Assembly: GCA_013396755.1 (NCBI GenBank)
Contig: VWZF01005177.1
Coordinates: 2,086,910-2,150,909, forward strand
Reading direction: 5' to 3'
Length of the DNA stretch: 64,000 bases
From: Sclerurus mexicanus
Taxonomy: Eukaryota > Chordata > Aves > Passeriformes > Furnariidae
Shown: positions 26,901-39,941 of the stretch, piece after piece
Layout of the letters: each line of letters starts with the position of its first letter
How positions within the stretch are numbered: the first letter of the stretch is position 1
Position numbers and translations under genes: made by a program
The notes under the pieces: generated by a model
The model's database searches: none
Seen by the model: only the letters and a program-made list of their open reading frames with translations
Told to the model about the DNA's origin: nothing

Positions 26901-29154
26901 GTGGGGACAAACAAGAAGCAACCTCAACAAACAACATGAGAACGCAATGTGATAGTGTGAAGATCCACTCCAGGAGCTTTCAAAGCGTCTCAGGACAACA
27001 AAAACAAAGAGCAAAGGAAATATTTAGTAGCACAGCAACTAGGTAATTGGGGTTTCATCGGCAATTTCTGCTTCGACATGGCAGGAAGGTGAGATTATGT
27101 TTACTGAACACTTTCTAAGGACAATACTTACAAAAACTAACATCTATAACTGAAGAAAAAATATTTAGGAGAATTTCTAATTACCGTAGTATTACTTAAA
27201 TCTGGAATAACTTATTACAAAGAATAAAACAAGATTATTCTAACAGATTAACCAAACCTTTTAAACTAGACAGCCCTTGTTTTTCTAGGTTTATTCCAAC
27301 CTCTGTTTTAGTTACCTATCCTAGTTAGCTCTTCAATCTGAAAGAATGAAAAATACATGGCTACAACCTTCATAAAGCAATTCCTAAAAATGCCAAAGGA
27401 CCAGTTAGAAAGCAAAATTAGCCTCTGCAATTATCCAGAAGACTGCTGATAGCTGTTCATAGCTCAATATTATATCCAAAATACGGATCAACTCCATGGT
27501 TATCTCAATTCATAGTTTTCATACATTAAAAATTGCCATGTGCACATTTAAAACATGCTCTCTAGAATGGGAGGCTGCTCCCTTCCAGGAGCAAAGAAGT
27601 GACCTCTGTGTAGCTGACTACACTTCTACAGTGCTGACATTCACAACTGCAGCTGACACAAACACAGGCATTGTCATACCAAAATCTTGTCTGTCAGCTC
27701 TTTAAGAAGAAGAAAATAAAACACCCAAGAGATTTTTTGTACCATGTTTGTATCAGGAAAAGCCCACAGTTTTCCTTCTAAATCTCACTAGGTAAGAAGT
27801 GTAAAATGGTAAATAGAAAAAAAACCCACCAGTGATGAGGACAGTAACTGCTTTAAAAACAAACCACTCACAATTATCCAAGAAATTTAACATATCAAAA
27901 GCATCAAATTTGCACCGATTCTGCCCGAAACCAGGTCAGCTGTTACCAACCCGCACTCGAGCTTACTGCAAACAAAGCGTCCCCGAGCAGACAGGCTGGC
28001 TTTCCAGCAGGATTTCCCCTCCTCTCTATTACCAGGCCCCACAGTTCAAACTCTTTCATTCCACCCAGTCATTTGCTGCCTATTTTTCACTTCCTCATAC
28101 TTAACTCCCCCAGCCTGAAGAAAGTCAGAGATGAAGGAAGTGAGATGGCGTAACTACACTTCAAGGGTATTCTCTGCACATTGTTCTCACTGCTGCCTTT
28201 ATACTGCCAAAACTGATGTAAAAAGTCCATCTGACTTATCACAGAAGCTCACAAAACACAAGCAAGCCCTGAAACAGGTTCTCTAACAGGGAGCTTTTAT
28301 GTTCTACTTCAAAGGGTATTTTTACAGAAATTATTTATCATCACTACAGTGAAACCATGGCTAAAATATAGGATGACATTAAACACATTAACTGGACTTA
28401 AAATTTATCTATGCATACATTATAGCAGAAACAAGTCTGTTGAATAAAGCCTAAAGAGTGAAGCATAAGCCCTCCAAAAACAGACAGTCTTGTAAAACTG
28501 TAAAAACCCAGAAATTTACAAATCTTTCTATGGGGGATACCAGTCTGTTCCATCAAGTCCCAGCTAGAACTCCAGGCAGCAGCAACAGGTCTTTTCTTGC
28601 TCTGCAGCAGGGTATAAGCAACTTGCTGCCTACATCCCAAATGACTACGGTCTACCACTAAGTGCACTCCCTTTTCTGTAGTGCAAAGGATAAAAATGAG
28701 TCCTGTGAATTTTTTTTTAGATAAGGCTGGAAATGCTACTTGAATGTGTACATTAAATATTAACTAGATAAAGAATTCACAAAAATTGAGTTTAAGACTC
28801 AAACTGTTCCTCTCTTTTGCTCTTCTGAAACTGATCTCACTCCTGCTTGGCTTCACGAGATTACAAGTTACAAAGCTGCTGAATGCAGGCCAGAGAGTTC
28901 TTTCCGACTTAACAGCGAGGAAAAGTGCTTAAGTCCTCCCTGAAATCTCCCAGCAAAAACGTATGACTGACATGCCCAGGTCTCATTATATTAACCTAAA
29001 TATAGACAAGATCATTTTATGATGCTCCTGGCTTTCTTATCAAATGCCAGATACCCACCACACTCCAAAAATACAGATTACAGGTCATTAAAAAAAATAC
29101 CTGATATTTCACCTGAGCATGACACATGGTATGCAACAAGGGGCAGAGATTGCA

Positions 29155-29590
29155 TGGAGTTTGGCTGGGAGAGAGTTAATTTTCCTCGCAGTAGCCCCCA
29201 TGGTGCTGTGTTTTCCTCTGGTGACTAAACCAGCATTTGTGACATACCAATGTCCTGGCTATTGCTGAAAAGCACTTATAGGCATCATGGCTTCTGCAAC
29301 CCCCATGAGGGGTGCACAAGAGGTTGGGAGAGGACACAGCTGGGACAGCTGACCTGAAATACCACAGAGATTCCATACCATACAATGTTACACTCAGCTA
29401 TAAAACTGAAGGGCAGCTTTTTTCCAAAGCATTTGTTGCTCAAAGACTGGTTGGACATCAGTCTGATGGTGGTGCTTTTGCATCACTTGATGTTTGTCTG
29501 CTTTCTTTTTCAGTAGTAAACTGTCTTTATCTCAGCCCTGAAGTGTTGGGAGTTTTTCCTTTCTTTTGCTCATACCATCTCAAACATATT
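29155..29590 (+). mobile_element. Endogenous retrovirus LTR, 3' end degraded
   Basis: The sequence follows an LTR family that is common in bird genomes, songbirds included: the start ggctgggagagagttaattt, a middle block ggtgcacaagaggttgggag and acacagctgggacagctgac, then a U3 promoter region ccataccatacaatgtta with TATAAA at 29399-29404, and the end block aaactgtctttatctcag. The final part after about 29570 no longer matches, so the 3' terminus is eroded. No paired LTR or internal region is visible nearby, so it is a solo LTR or fragment. It lies in intron 2, antisense to CEP85L. The exact repeat-library name is not assigned. Confidence 0.8.
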
Positions 29591-31316
29591 CATTCTGATA
29601 TAACTCAGTGACACAGCTCCAAAATATATATGATAGAAACAACTTCTTGCACGGTAACCAGGTGAATGCTGCTAAATCTTAAGCATGACTTATTTTCCTC
29701 AAGTTATTTCCGATTAGAGCAACAAAAGTCATCTTTCTGAAAACCAAGTACTGAAGTTGGCTGAAGGCAAAATGCACCAAGTTCATCTGGCAGAACACTC
29801 CCACTAGCCAAAAAAAAAAATCCTGCTACTATTTTTTATGTGAGGCAAACTGAGCATGTGCATACTGTGATCTTGTTCCTGGAGAAACTATCACAAAAGA
29901 AGGAAAAGTAGGAAGTTAAAGCAGCAGCTAATTCTCTCTGCAGAGCATTCATATGTGATACTAGTGAGTGCCTTTAGTTTTGCTGTAGCCCATTTCAAAA
30001 TCAGAGTACACAGGGAATATGTCACTGTTGTTTGAAGCAACTTCTCCATGCCTTATTTTAGGAAATTTATTAGCATAATTTTTGCCTATTTATTAACTCC
30101 TGAAAATAGTTTACTAGAATCTGAAATAATCCTTGTTTAAATTTTGTTTAAATCCTAAATCCCCGAAGAAAATAAACAGCCAAGATTTGAGCATTAATAT
30201 ATATTTATATTCCTCTCAGCTATACAGACACTTCCTTCCAGCAAGGGATGGTAAAATCACTTCTGCAAGGACTAGAGTCTAATACAAGTTTAAGCGAAGT
30301 GCACGTTTCTAATTGTCAGAATAGATAATATCTGAGTAACACAATAAGGCTGACTCAGAGGGCTGGATACTGCTTCCAAACGTGAGACTTGGCAAGCAGA
30401 GAGGAAGGAAACCAAGGAAAAAAATGCCTCAAGCATAATTATTTTCTAGCCTCCAAATAATCAAGCTACTTTACCAAACATATGCCAGTACTTGCCAGGA
30501 TCCAAGGGCACAGAGCTTAACCTCAACTCCACTAAGATCAGGGACTTCTCTGAAAATCCATCATCTTCCAAGATCACAGAACACAGCAGACAGTGAGCAC
30601 AAGGTAAGCTGCCAGCTCTCAAGATCTACAATCCTTGTGCTATTGTGCTTTTGTGACACCAAAACTGTTAGCACAAACGTGTTGGACCCCCACACTGTCA
30701 ATCCCATTATCCTTAGCAGCACGTTAAACTAAAAGAATCTCCCTCAAGATAGCTCATAATTAGACTTCACCTCCTGAAATTCAGTTCTGCCTTCCACTAT
30801 AGTCAATAGTTATATTTATTAACTTTTTTTCTTTTATTAAGGGGCAAAAAACCAAACAAAAACCACTTAAGTGTTAAAAAACCAAGCTTGGGATCTGCTG
30901 GAAGAAAAGAGTGCTTGAAATAGCAAAACCCAGTACCTTTGGTGCAGGCTGTACCATGTTCCCTGGCGTATCAGGAAATCCTACAATTAAACTCAACTAA
31001 TTAGATTTTTTTTAATCCCTTAAAAAGATAACATATTTCATTCAAAATGATAGCCAAGAAACTCCTCTGGGTCTCATAACATTAAAACAAATTCCTATTC
31101 TATCAGCTAAGCATTCCAAAAAAGTTGTTGGAGGCGTTTGTTAAGAACTTTCTTTAAAAAGTTGAACTAGCAGAATATCAGCTCCTAAAAGAAGTAGTAA
31201 CTCTGATTCTCTGCATCCAATCTCTCTCTTCCAAGAAGGCAATATTGTATGTATTTTCACTATTAACTTGCAAGCAGAAATGTTAAATCAAAAATTGCAT
31301 TTAACATTAAGGGTTT

Positions 31317-31370
31317 AAAAAATATATATAAGTATAAATATTTTTATATATATAAATGTTATAATAAAAA
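31317..31370. repeat. AT-rich simple repeat
   Basis: A TATA/ATAA-type sequence (aatatatataagtataaat and following) with almost no G or C. Confidence 0.85.
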
Positions 31371-34300
31371 TGGCTATAAAGATCTGCTTTATAAGGAACT
31401 TTCCACAGCACAACAAGCTTATTTGATGGAGGAAAATGTTTGGCCTGCAAGAAGCATGGGCCCTGTATCTTGTCACATCAGTATCTACTTCTTATCCCTC
31501 CTGTATAAAAGGCAAAAGTCAATGTGCACAGGGGAAAGGGCTCTGCTGGGGTTTACAACCCATTTAATTTCTGCTAAGGTCCTGATTCTCTAATTAGGTA
31601 ACCCAAATAAAAAACAGTCTCAAAAATACTTAAAATATAAACTTTGTGTTTCTTATGTAAGTGGTACTGAAAGAATGGTTAGACACAGGTATTACAATGG
31701 TTATTAAAAACCAACTATAAATGCTATCACTGCTGATGGAGGAGACATCATATTTCATGAACGCATTTGCACTTCCACACAGTATTCCGTGCCTTTTTCC
31801 TAACTGACACTGTAAACTGTAAGAGAAGCACTTTAATCCAGACCATGCATTTAAAGTAGACAGAGAATTGAAGTGTCATTATTTAAAAGTTTACCACAAT
31901 CTGCTTCCATTTGAAAGACTTTCAAGTTAGACAAAAACACAAAATCCTGTAACTGAAACTTTTCAAAACTTTTAACCTGCACTTTTTCATTACAAGAGAC
32001 TTTTTTCTGCCACCCATCTACCCTTAACCTTTTTTCTTCTTTTAGCTTCAATTTTGAAATAGTAACAACAATCTTTCAGTCAAAGTCTGAAGTTTAAGAG
32101 ACAACCTAAAAGCCTACACAAAGCATAGCTGTTAGCTAATGTTGGGAGCTGTCTTTTGTTCCTATAAACATAAGCTACAAATGCTATGTCTGCCAGTTTC
32201 ACTGATGACACTGAGAAGGAAAACAAGAACAAGGCCATTCATGGAGTCTTCACTGATAGTGGACCTGCTGTTGGCCATCAACTAAAAATCTTTTCTTGCA
32301 CAAGATTCATTCAACACAACCTCCTACTGTACCAGAAATGGTGGAACTTTTCAACAGTTTCACAGGGCTCAATATTTCCCTTCTACCATATTTCTTAACA
32401 GAGAACATGAGATCTTTCAGAAGACTTAGCAGCAATCAATGCCCAGAGTAAACTATTCACGTAGACTTGTCCAGGATAAGTTGAAAACAGTAGTAATACA
32501 GCTGACTTAAAAACAGAGGTAAGTTTTTAAAGAAAAGAACCTGGAAGAGACTGTATTAAAATATTTTCCTCCTGCTTCATACAGAATAAAGTAATTATTT
32601 TTGTATTGCACAAAAGCTGATCTCAATCCAGAACAATGTACTGATAGGAAACAAATAAATAAAAAACGCCAAACACATTAACTGTAGTTTACACAGAGAT
32701 AAATGCCTTCCTATCTTTACCTTTAAGAGCACTCTGAATTAAAAGTTTAGATCTATTATACCCAAACTAAAACACTCACATTTATGGTTTATAAATATCT
32801 CTCATCAGCTTCCCTAGTGAACAACATTGCACTATTTCAACAGTGAAACTCCACTAGCTATTTCATTTCCTAATTTTCCTACCTTTGCACAACATAATAT
32901 ACAGTCAACTGAATACATCTTAACAAAGTTTCTTTCTCATCTTTGTCAAAACCCATCTCCCCTCCAAACCACATCAGTTTGAGCCAAACACAAGAGATAC
33001 TTGTCACTATTCTTTAACTCCTGCATTTCCAAAAAGAACAAGTGTTCCTGAAACGAAGTTTAAGCAACAAGATGGATTTGAAGGAATACTTCACATACTA
33101 TGAAAGAAAACCTGTAAAGATACATTTTAAATGTAGCTGTCCTCTGTTCCCTGCACCAATGTATTTATTAGCAACTACACATCTGTACAAATAAATTCAC
33201 CTGCAACCTCCAGAACTAAAGCAGATGTTAATGCTAATTCTCATAATAAGTTTTTCATTTTTAGTGGGCATAATATAAAGGAAATAGCACGGCCACAATT
33301 CATTCTCTGAACATTGTTAAAAACTGTAATAATCTGCTGACTTGTGAAAAAAATATCCCTCTGAAAAATCCCCCGGAGCTTCTTCTCAAGCACCACATTG
33401 ACAGCAGATGGCCAGCATCAAGTCTGCAGTTACGAGTCCAGCCTGGCAGCCTCACAGATGACAATGATACTCTTTTCTTTTTGTGCCTGTGGGGAGGCAG
33501 CAGCTTGAGAGATGCAGACAACCAGGTTTCACAGGCAACAACCCCTTCCAGTAAAAACACATGTGGGTAGTATACAATCAATTTCCCTGTCACATGCTTC
33601 TGCCACTAATTTTAATTTCTTAGGTTCCCCTCCTTTATTTTTAGCATTGAAAAACTCAAGTAGCAGAAAAGACAAATAAGGTGGCAGGAAACTGATAACA
33701 TTAAAGATACAGTAAAACTGACCCTGTCAAGCACTGCCAGAGACAAACTTCATAAACTACTGCTGTTGCAACTTTCTTCCTCTTTATTTTACTCTCCCCC
33801 CAGCATGGTCTCCCCCTGCCTGGCCCTGAACAGATATTCTCTCACTTAAGGAGGTGAACAGAGCATCTGATGATGAGCTGCTCTTTCATTTCCTCTCCTT
33901 CATCCCACTCCTCAAACAGGGAAGCCCTCAAAGGGCGGAAGGGAGGGGATGTTTTTAATTCAAATGCTGCATCCTAAAATACTGTTGTGCAACATTTGGC
34001 TGAGAATGATTGTAAAGCTATATATACAAACACCATGAGAGTGCTTTATTCCCCCTACATCTCTTGGGATTTAAAAAAACAACCCAAGGCTTCTGCATTA
34101 ACAATCATTTATTATTTCAGTTTTTCACCCAAAAATTTGAATATCTGAGCAAAACCTTCATTTTGCCAAAGCCAATAACTGTTTATAAATGAAAATAAAG
34201 AGAAAGCAAGCTATGAGGTCCTTTCCAACTGACAGATGCAACAGGAAGAGGGTGGAAAGGATTTTCTTATGCGCAAAAAGGCCTGACAGACTTAACTGAG

Positions 34301-35226
34301 GCATTTGGACCTCTACTCAGGAATGTTCAGCCCCCCCATGGAGACTCTGTCTTATATCGATTCAGCATTCCTTACCCTCATTTCTACTAATTCGTCCTGT
34401 TCTTCCTTGTTTCAGAGACCCCTTTTGAAAAATTTATCACACATAGAAAGATGCCAGAGGGAAAGCATATCACAGTCCTGCTGCCATTACCTGTCTTGAA
34501 ATTCTTAATGGGAAATAAGGCTATGCAAGAAGAAAACCTCAAGTCTTGTTATGACTCAGTTTCTCTCTCATTCAGGCTTAATTCCAGTTACCCACTGAAT
34601 AGGGAGGATGGAGATGTTGCCACCTTAGAGGCTGCACCCCTCCTGGATTAAGAGCACCTTTGGGTAATTATAATTTAATCCAAACTAAGTTTTAACTATC
34701 TTTGATACTGTTGATTCTTCTCAAAGATATTTGGCTATGTGTCAAGTGCCATGCAATAAAATGTAAATTACTTCCCACCCGAAGGCAGAGATGAGAACGC
34801 AACAAGCCCCATTTTCCTCCCAGTCCCAATGAGAAGCTTTCTTTGCTGACACACAATGAATACCAGAAAGCATTATCCTTTCATCAACTCCCTCATAAGT
34901 TTTTCTGCTTTTACCACTTGTTCATCAGGTCCTGTAATAATACAGGATGTTACTTCTCTGTATAAATCTGGCACTTCTTGTAACTGTAATTACCAAATAT
35001 GTAATACAAGTACCAGCTTTGTGGCAGAGATGCAAGTTAATGCATACAACTCATACAGAACTAAATTAATCAAATCTCACCAAAACAATTACTTGTTCCA
35101 GCAAGGAAAAAAATCTGCATGCACTAAGCAGCTTCGGAAAAGTATGGTTCTTTTGGGAAACACATTTAAAAGATTTTGGATGGTTTCTCTCTCAGAAACA
35201 TCCAAAATTTAACAGTGTCAACTCAC

Positions 35227-35388
35227 CTTCCACACTATCAGAACAGGAGGTACCAATCCCAGTGTCGCCGCTGTCGGAAGCTATACTGTGTCTTCTGACA
35301 GGATTGCTTTGACTGCTTGATGAAATCGTCGTGGACTGCCACAGGGATTCAGTACCAGGTAACCATCCCACTGAGGAATAATCTGAGC
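35227..35388 (-). CDS. CEP85L: CEP85L exon 2
   Basis: This 162-bp exon is too short for a plain ORF scan and was found by reading the minus strand. The acceptor is a T-rich tract ending in atag (35389-35398). The exon begins GC TCA GAT TAT TCC and ends GTG GAA G before donor gtgagt (35226 downward). Its 53 complete codons give SDYSSVGWLPGTESLWQS, a short serine/glutamine linker, and then HSIASDSGDTGIGTSCSDS. The 3' phase (one base, G) joins exon 3 (AT CAT) to give VEDHSTSSGT, the expected family sequence, which confirms both exons. The 5' phase leaves two bases, so exon 1 should end with one base of a glycine codon (G + GC), in line with the human N-terminus. The Ser/Asp/Gly-rich block is shared with the paralogue CEP85. 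In human CEP85L, variants reported in posterior-predominant lissencephaly cluster in this exon (from memory). Gene identity is very secure; exon numbering assumes one upstream coding exon. Confidence 0.95.
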
Positions 35389-37717
35389 CTATAAAAAAGG
35401 AAGCCAGAAGTCTGTCATTACAGATACAGTGCAGAAGGCAACAACAAAATACCTGTCAAGATGAAAACTGAATCCTGTGTTTCATAGTTCAAGTTTGAGC
35501 CAGACTGTGTCTGTGTCTTGGGATATTTTTTTTAAATTAAAATCTGTTTGCTAAGTGAAACCTTCCCAAAAATTCCAACATATATCTTTTTACTATATAA
35601 AAACATGATCCTTATATTATTCTTGCACCAACTTTAACAAGACAATTATATGATTCCTATCCTCAAACAGATTCTCAATTCACAGCAGATTTTGCATTGC
35701 ATGCTTTCAAATACAAAGACATGAACACATTTTAGGGCAGAAACCAGTGGAAGATTTGGCAGTGAGATACAGTCATTTTCAATTCTATAAATTGTATATA
35801 ACTGCATAAGCCACATGACCTGGGTGATAAAATAAAGCCACCAATGATATCATCAGTACCAATATCTAAAGTAAGTCATTACATTTCAATGTTATCAGTA
35901 GTTTTCAGTGATCAAGACAAACTACAAACTCAAGAAGGCACGTAGTAGTTGCACACAAGCTGTCTTTATTTCATTTTGGTATTTTTCTTTAATTTAAATA
36001 ATTGTTAACATATTACATTTTAAAACAATTCAGAGCAGCAAACAGTTCCTCTGCTCAAAGAGATTTTGAAATAGGCAACATATTCTCATAGACTACCTCA
36101 AGAGAACATATACTATAGAGTACAACCCCAGAAGACCATTACAATTTTCAATAGCCAGTATCTAAATCTGAGAATTGTTTATAGGCAGAATACCAGTCAT
36201 CACATTCATACTCTGAACCAGCAGAGGTACATAAAGAACCTTGAGAAAAAGCATGGCTGCACTTGATTTATATATAATCACACACATACACCCCTCTAGC
36301 AGTTAGCTTTGTATAGCACTTTCAGCAGGAAATGACTCATGCAGAAGTATCAGTTCACATACAATGTCTCTTATGCTACATGCAATTATTTTTAGGTCGT
36401 TCAAACATTTTCAGCAGTGTCCATCCAAAGTCATAACAGCAATTTACCTCTGCAACGATATCTGCAGATCATTGCTATTTCCAGCTGTACTTAATTTGCT
36501 TTCCAGCAAATTAAATAGTTTAGAAAAGGATGTAAAAATGAACATGTGTGTGTATATATATAAAACCCTGCCCCCACATATATGAATACATGCATACTCC
36601 CCATATAGCAGCCAGATCACCAGACCTACTAGCCAGAATGGTAACAGCTGCTTGCCAAGTCACTTGTAAATTGAGAAATACAGTAAATACTTACACAGTA
36701 AATTCCTTACTGCATGTGCTATTTAACTGTAGCATGACATCTAAAACAGTCTACTTCCTGTAAGTAGGTTCCTGAAAGTCTTAAATATGCCTGCCCATCT
36801 CATTTGCCTTAACTTCATTCGCTATTGAGGGTACTGCCTCTTCTTCCTCTTAACACATTTTCCTATCTCTTCTCCTGGTATTCAAAAAAATCACTCAGTT
36901 CTCCTTTGCCCATCATTTCACTTTAGTGATATCTTGTGTAATGTATTTCCTTCTCTTTCTTAAACTTAGTTTTTCCTCTCCAAAAGTCTCTCAACTATTC
37001 CATTGAGTATCTTTCAAGACCAGAGGAGCAAGGCATGAACACACTTGCCCATGGCTTACCAGTCACATCCTGTAAAGAAGCACCAGCCAAGATTCTCAGG
37101 GAATACCACTCCAGGTGTCCTTCATACCATCCTCTCTGTGTCCTCATATAATGTACTGAAGTGTGACAGTTTTGCATACAGCTAGTGGGAAACTAGGATG
37201 TTTTTTCCTCTCCTACCAACCCGGACATTTTTCACTAAATACTCTGGCTGCTTTGGAAACTAATTTTTTTTTATCCTTCCCTCTAAATAGGGCTACCTTC
37301 CACAAGAGTTTCACTTCATATTTCTCAAGCTGCAACTAGCTATTCCAGCAAGAGTAAAGCTTACTTATGAAAGGCTGAGCTAATTAAATCAGAGACAGTT
37401 CTGATTTAGGAGACATTTAAAATACATTTACAGAAGAGCAATTTAGATTGATTTACCCTTTATTATGCTGTTTTCCACTGTACAACTCTTTCATGACATT
37501 TCAGCTTCTATAGCAATAAACAAGTGTTAAAAGAAATTGAGCAGATAATGCTACCAATACTGCACATTAAATTAACACAGCATTAGGTATCAAACCCTTT
37601 AGATCTCTTGGTTAGACAAATGCTCAGTATGTAAACCTATAACCATCCATATGCAAACCCCCAAAGGGGAGAGATACTTTTCACTTTGGTGAAACTTTGA
37701 GGAATAAAAGCTAAAAA

Positions 37718-37892
37718 TGCCACAGAATTAGAGTAACTTAAAGGACATTCAGAGATCACCTACTCTAACCCCCAACTCAAAGCAAGTCTAATTAGATCAG
37801 ACTGCTCCAGCTGAGTCTTGAACACTTCCAAGGACACAGATTCCAACAACTTCTCTGGACAGCTTGTTCTAGCATTTAACCACATCTCAAGA
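37718..37892 (-). mobile_element. CR1 LINE 3' end fragment
   Basis: The plus strand begins with a reverse-complemented CR1 tail (ccacagaattagagtaac), then agatcacctactctaaccc, gctgagtcttgaacacttcc and acagcttgttctagcattt, the expected antisense order. It is well diverged, so old. Confidence 0.8.
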
Positions 37893-39111
37893 ATCCCTCA
37901 TGTTTCAGACATTGGTGCAACATATCCCAGAAGATGCAACAACACAGTGCAACTAGACTCGACAAAAAGAGTTAACATACTAGAGGGGGCAGACAGTTTC
38001 CCCCATTGTGAACTCTACAGGTACTGTAAGCTGAGAAAACAACAGGCACTACAATTACAGAAAATAATTACCCTGCTCTGATCTATGCACCCTGTTCTAT
38101 CTCTGTTTTGAACAGCTTTCTGCAAATACATGATCTTTCATGCAGAAAACAGTCTACACTAATAGAACCAACTGTAATAGAGGAAGATACGCAGGAGTCC
38201 CCACACTGCTCAGCTATCACACCTGTCTTACCCTGCTGCTCTAATCTCAAGTCTGCCAATCAACAGCTAGTGTCCATCTGCCCAAAATACAGACTGGGGT
38301 AAGAAAGGCAAGCAAACACTTCTAAGAGATACTTGTGCTGATAAAATGTATATTGCCATCTGACTATGATCGTCCTTTACTGGGCTAGAAAAATCTACCT
38401 TTCGTATGATTCACTAGAAGAGAAAGAAAAGTAGCGTCATCCTACTTCCATCAACAAACATGACAAAATACATGCAAGATCCCAAACAAGTCTCAGAAGG
38501 AGCCTTGTTTATACAAACAGTTGACTACCTCCTTAAATTTGGTCATCTAAATATACCGACAGAGTCCGGTGTTTCCAGACTAGACATTTAAAACAGACCT
38601 ATTTACAACTAAGTAAATAAATAATCTACTTCCTGCACTTTATAAAGAGAAAACAGTTGTTGTAATTTCACTCCATAAAAACATGCATCTTTCTTCTGTG
38701 TGTTACAGAGTGCTGTCATCTACTGCTGGCAGAAAGGCTCCTAGTTAATTCTGGATTGTTACCACTCCTAATTTCACTGGCATGCAGATTCCATTTGATA
38801 TACATACACAAAACAATCACATCACCGTTTTTATATTTGGTTCCTAAAATACTTCTCAAATGCTTGAATGTAAAGACTATTATTTTAAGTGACAGCTATA
38901 ATAGTGTTATTTTACCTAGATGCTAAATGGAAAGCAACAGCAAAAGACTTAACTGGGTTTCACAGCAGATACATCCTAACTGAAGGATACTGATTTTTCT
39001 ATTCCACACCATGACTGACATAGATTGTGACCAGAAGTGAAGGACCCATGACAGCCATTGTAAATTTATGCAGTCAAAGGATTCTGAAGGAAGTATCTCA
39101 CTAGACTACCA

Positions 39112-39300
39112 TCAAACCTGACAACTATGCAAAGCTCATTCTAGTCATCATGGATGTGACCAGGCTGTACAATAGTATTTCATGCCAGGATGGCACTGAA
39201 GCCTGCCTGAAGCTCTTCCATGGAAAGAAAGTCAGCATTCAGCCCAAAGACACTGCCAAAGTTAATCAGTTCACCCTCGCCATCTGTACCTTTACCCAAA
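39112..39300 (+). mobile_element. Possible Penelope-like element reverse transcriptase remnant
   Basis: In the plus frame that contains the ATG at 39150, the translation reads KLILVIMDVTRLYNSISCQD then GTEAC. This closely resembles the conserved Penelope-like RT block in which a hydrophobic run precedes DV.SLYT.IP...G.EA (family knowledge, from memory). The frame stays open to 39404, but similarity fades after about 39240, probably through frameshifts. There is no stop-free RT and no GIY-YIG endonuclease nearby, so it would be a fossil. It was recognised by motif only, without a database check. Confidence 0.45.
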
Positions 39301-39894
39301 ACCCTGCTAATTTATGCCAGATCATCACAAGACAGTATTTTGAAACAACTCAACGCACCTTCAAGCCAGTTCTCTCACACCTACTCATACAATCCCAATA
39401 TTGATGAACTTATCTACACAGGCTCCCCTTCTCAAGGAATTCTTCAAGGTGTTATAGCCTCTCTCTTGTACTCTCACCCTGCCCCATGGGGCTAAAGTAA
39501 CCACTCATCTCTTCAAAAGGAAAAGTCAACAAACAAACCCACAAATGGTCTCTCAGTGATCTGTTTGCCCTACTGCAGGAAAAAAAACCTTACTTTGGTT
39601 GGAAAATGCTTGTTTCCTCATCAGAACTGCAAGATCATTACTGCTGAAAGGTTAAAGAAAACTTCACTGTGGAGTGTGCTTATGCAAGTCTTTCCCAATA
39701 ATACCCTATTTTTTTTAACTGCTGAAAAGACAACAAAGTGAGAAAAGGAAATGAAGGCAGGTGAGCCTAAAATGCTAAAATACCTTTTCAAAAGTAGACA
39801 CAAGAACAGATGCCATACTTTAACACATTTATATAGGGTTTTAAAAAAAGCGGAGAGTCAGTGACAGAATGGTGCAACAGCAGCTTCCTTCAGT

Positions 39895-39941
39895 CAAAGG
39901 TGAAGCAAAGGTGAAGCAAATTGACTGGTGCATCCAGTCAA
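39895..39941. repeat. 11-bp tandem duplication plus small hairpin
   Basis: caaaggtgaag occurs twice head to tail (39895-39916) with a partial third copy. It is followed directly by ttgactgg (39921-39928) and its perfect reverse complement ccagtcaa (39934-39941). This is a minor local duplication. Confidence 0.85.

Larger units (their letters stand above)
7288..35226 (-). other. CEP85L: CEP85L intron 2, 27.9 kb
   Basis: This is the intron between two confirmed exons, bounded by gtgagt at its 5' end and cttcacag at its 3' end (minus strand). It is AT-rich with many short chance ORFs. It contains CR1 fragments (about 8755-8853, 16911-16978, 22647-22718, 23768-23940), an ERV LTR (about 29155-29590), a T/G-rich tract (12331-12423), A-rich and AT-rich tracts, and a 27-N gap beside a poly-C run (16503-16549). 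I found no further coding exon with acceptable splice sites and family similarity. Confidence 0.9.

Noticed and set aside
29019..29611. ORFs on both strands around 29.0-29.6 kb
   Set aside because: They are read out of the ERV LTR and its flank, and LTRs of this kind do not code.
34216..34245. Short stretch tgaggtcctttccaac resembling a CR1 3' end
   Set aside because: It is only about 16 bases, with no tail or flanking CR1 sequence.
35240..35330. Possible beta-TrCP degron (DSG motif) in CEP85L exon 2
   Set aside because: The peptide has DSGDTG, lacking the second serine at the expected position of DSGxxS.
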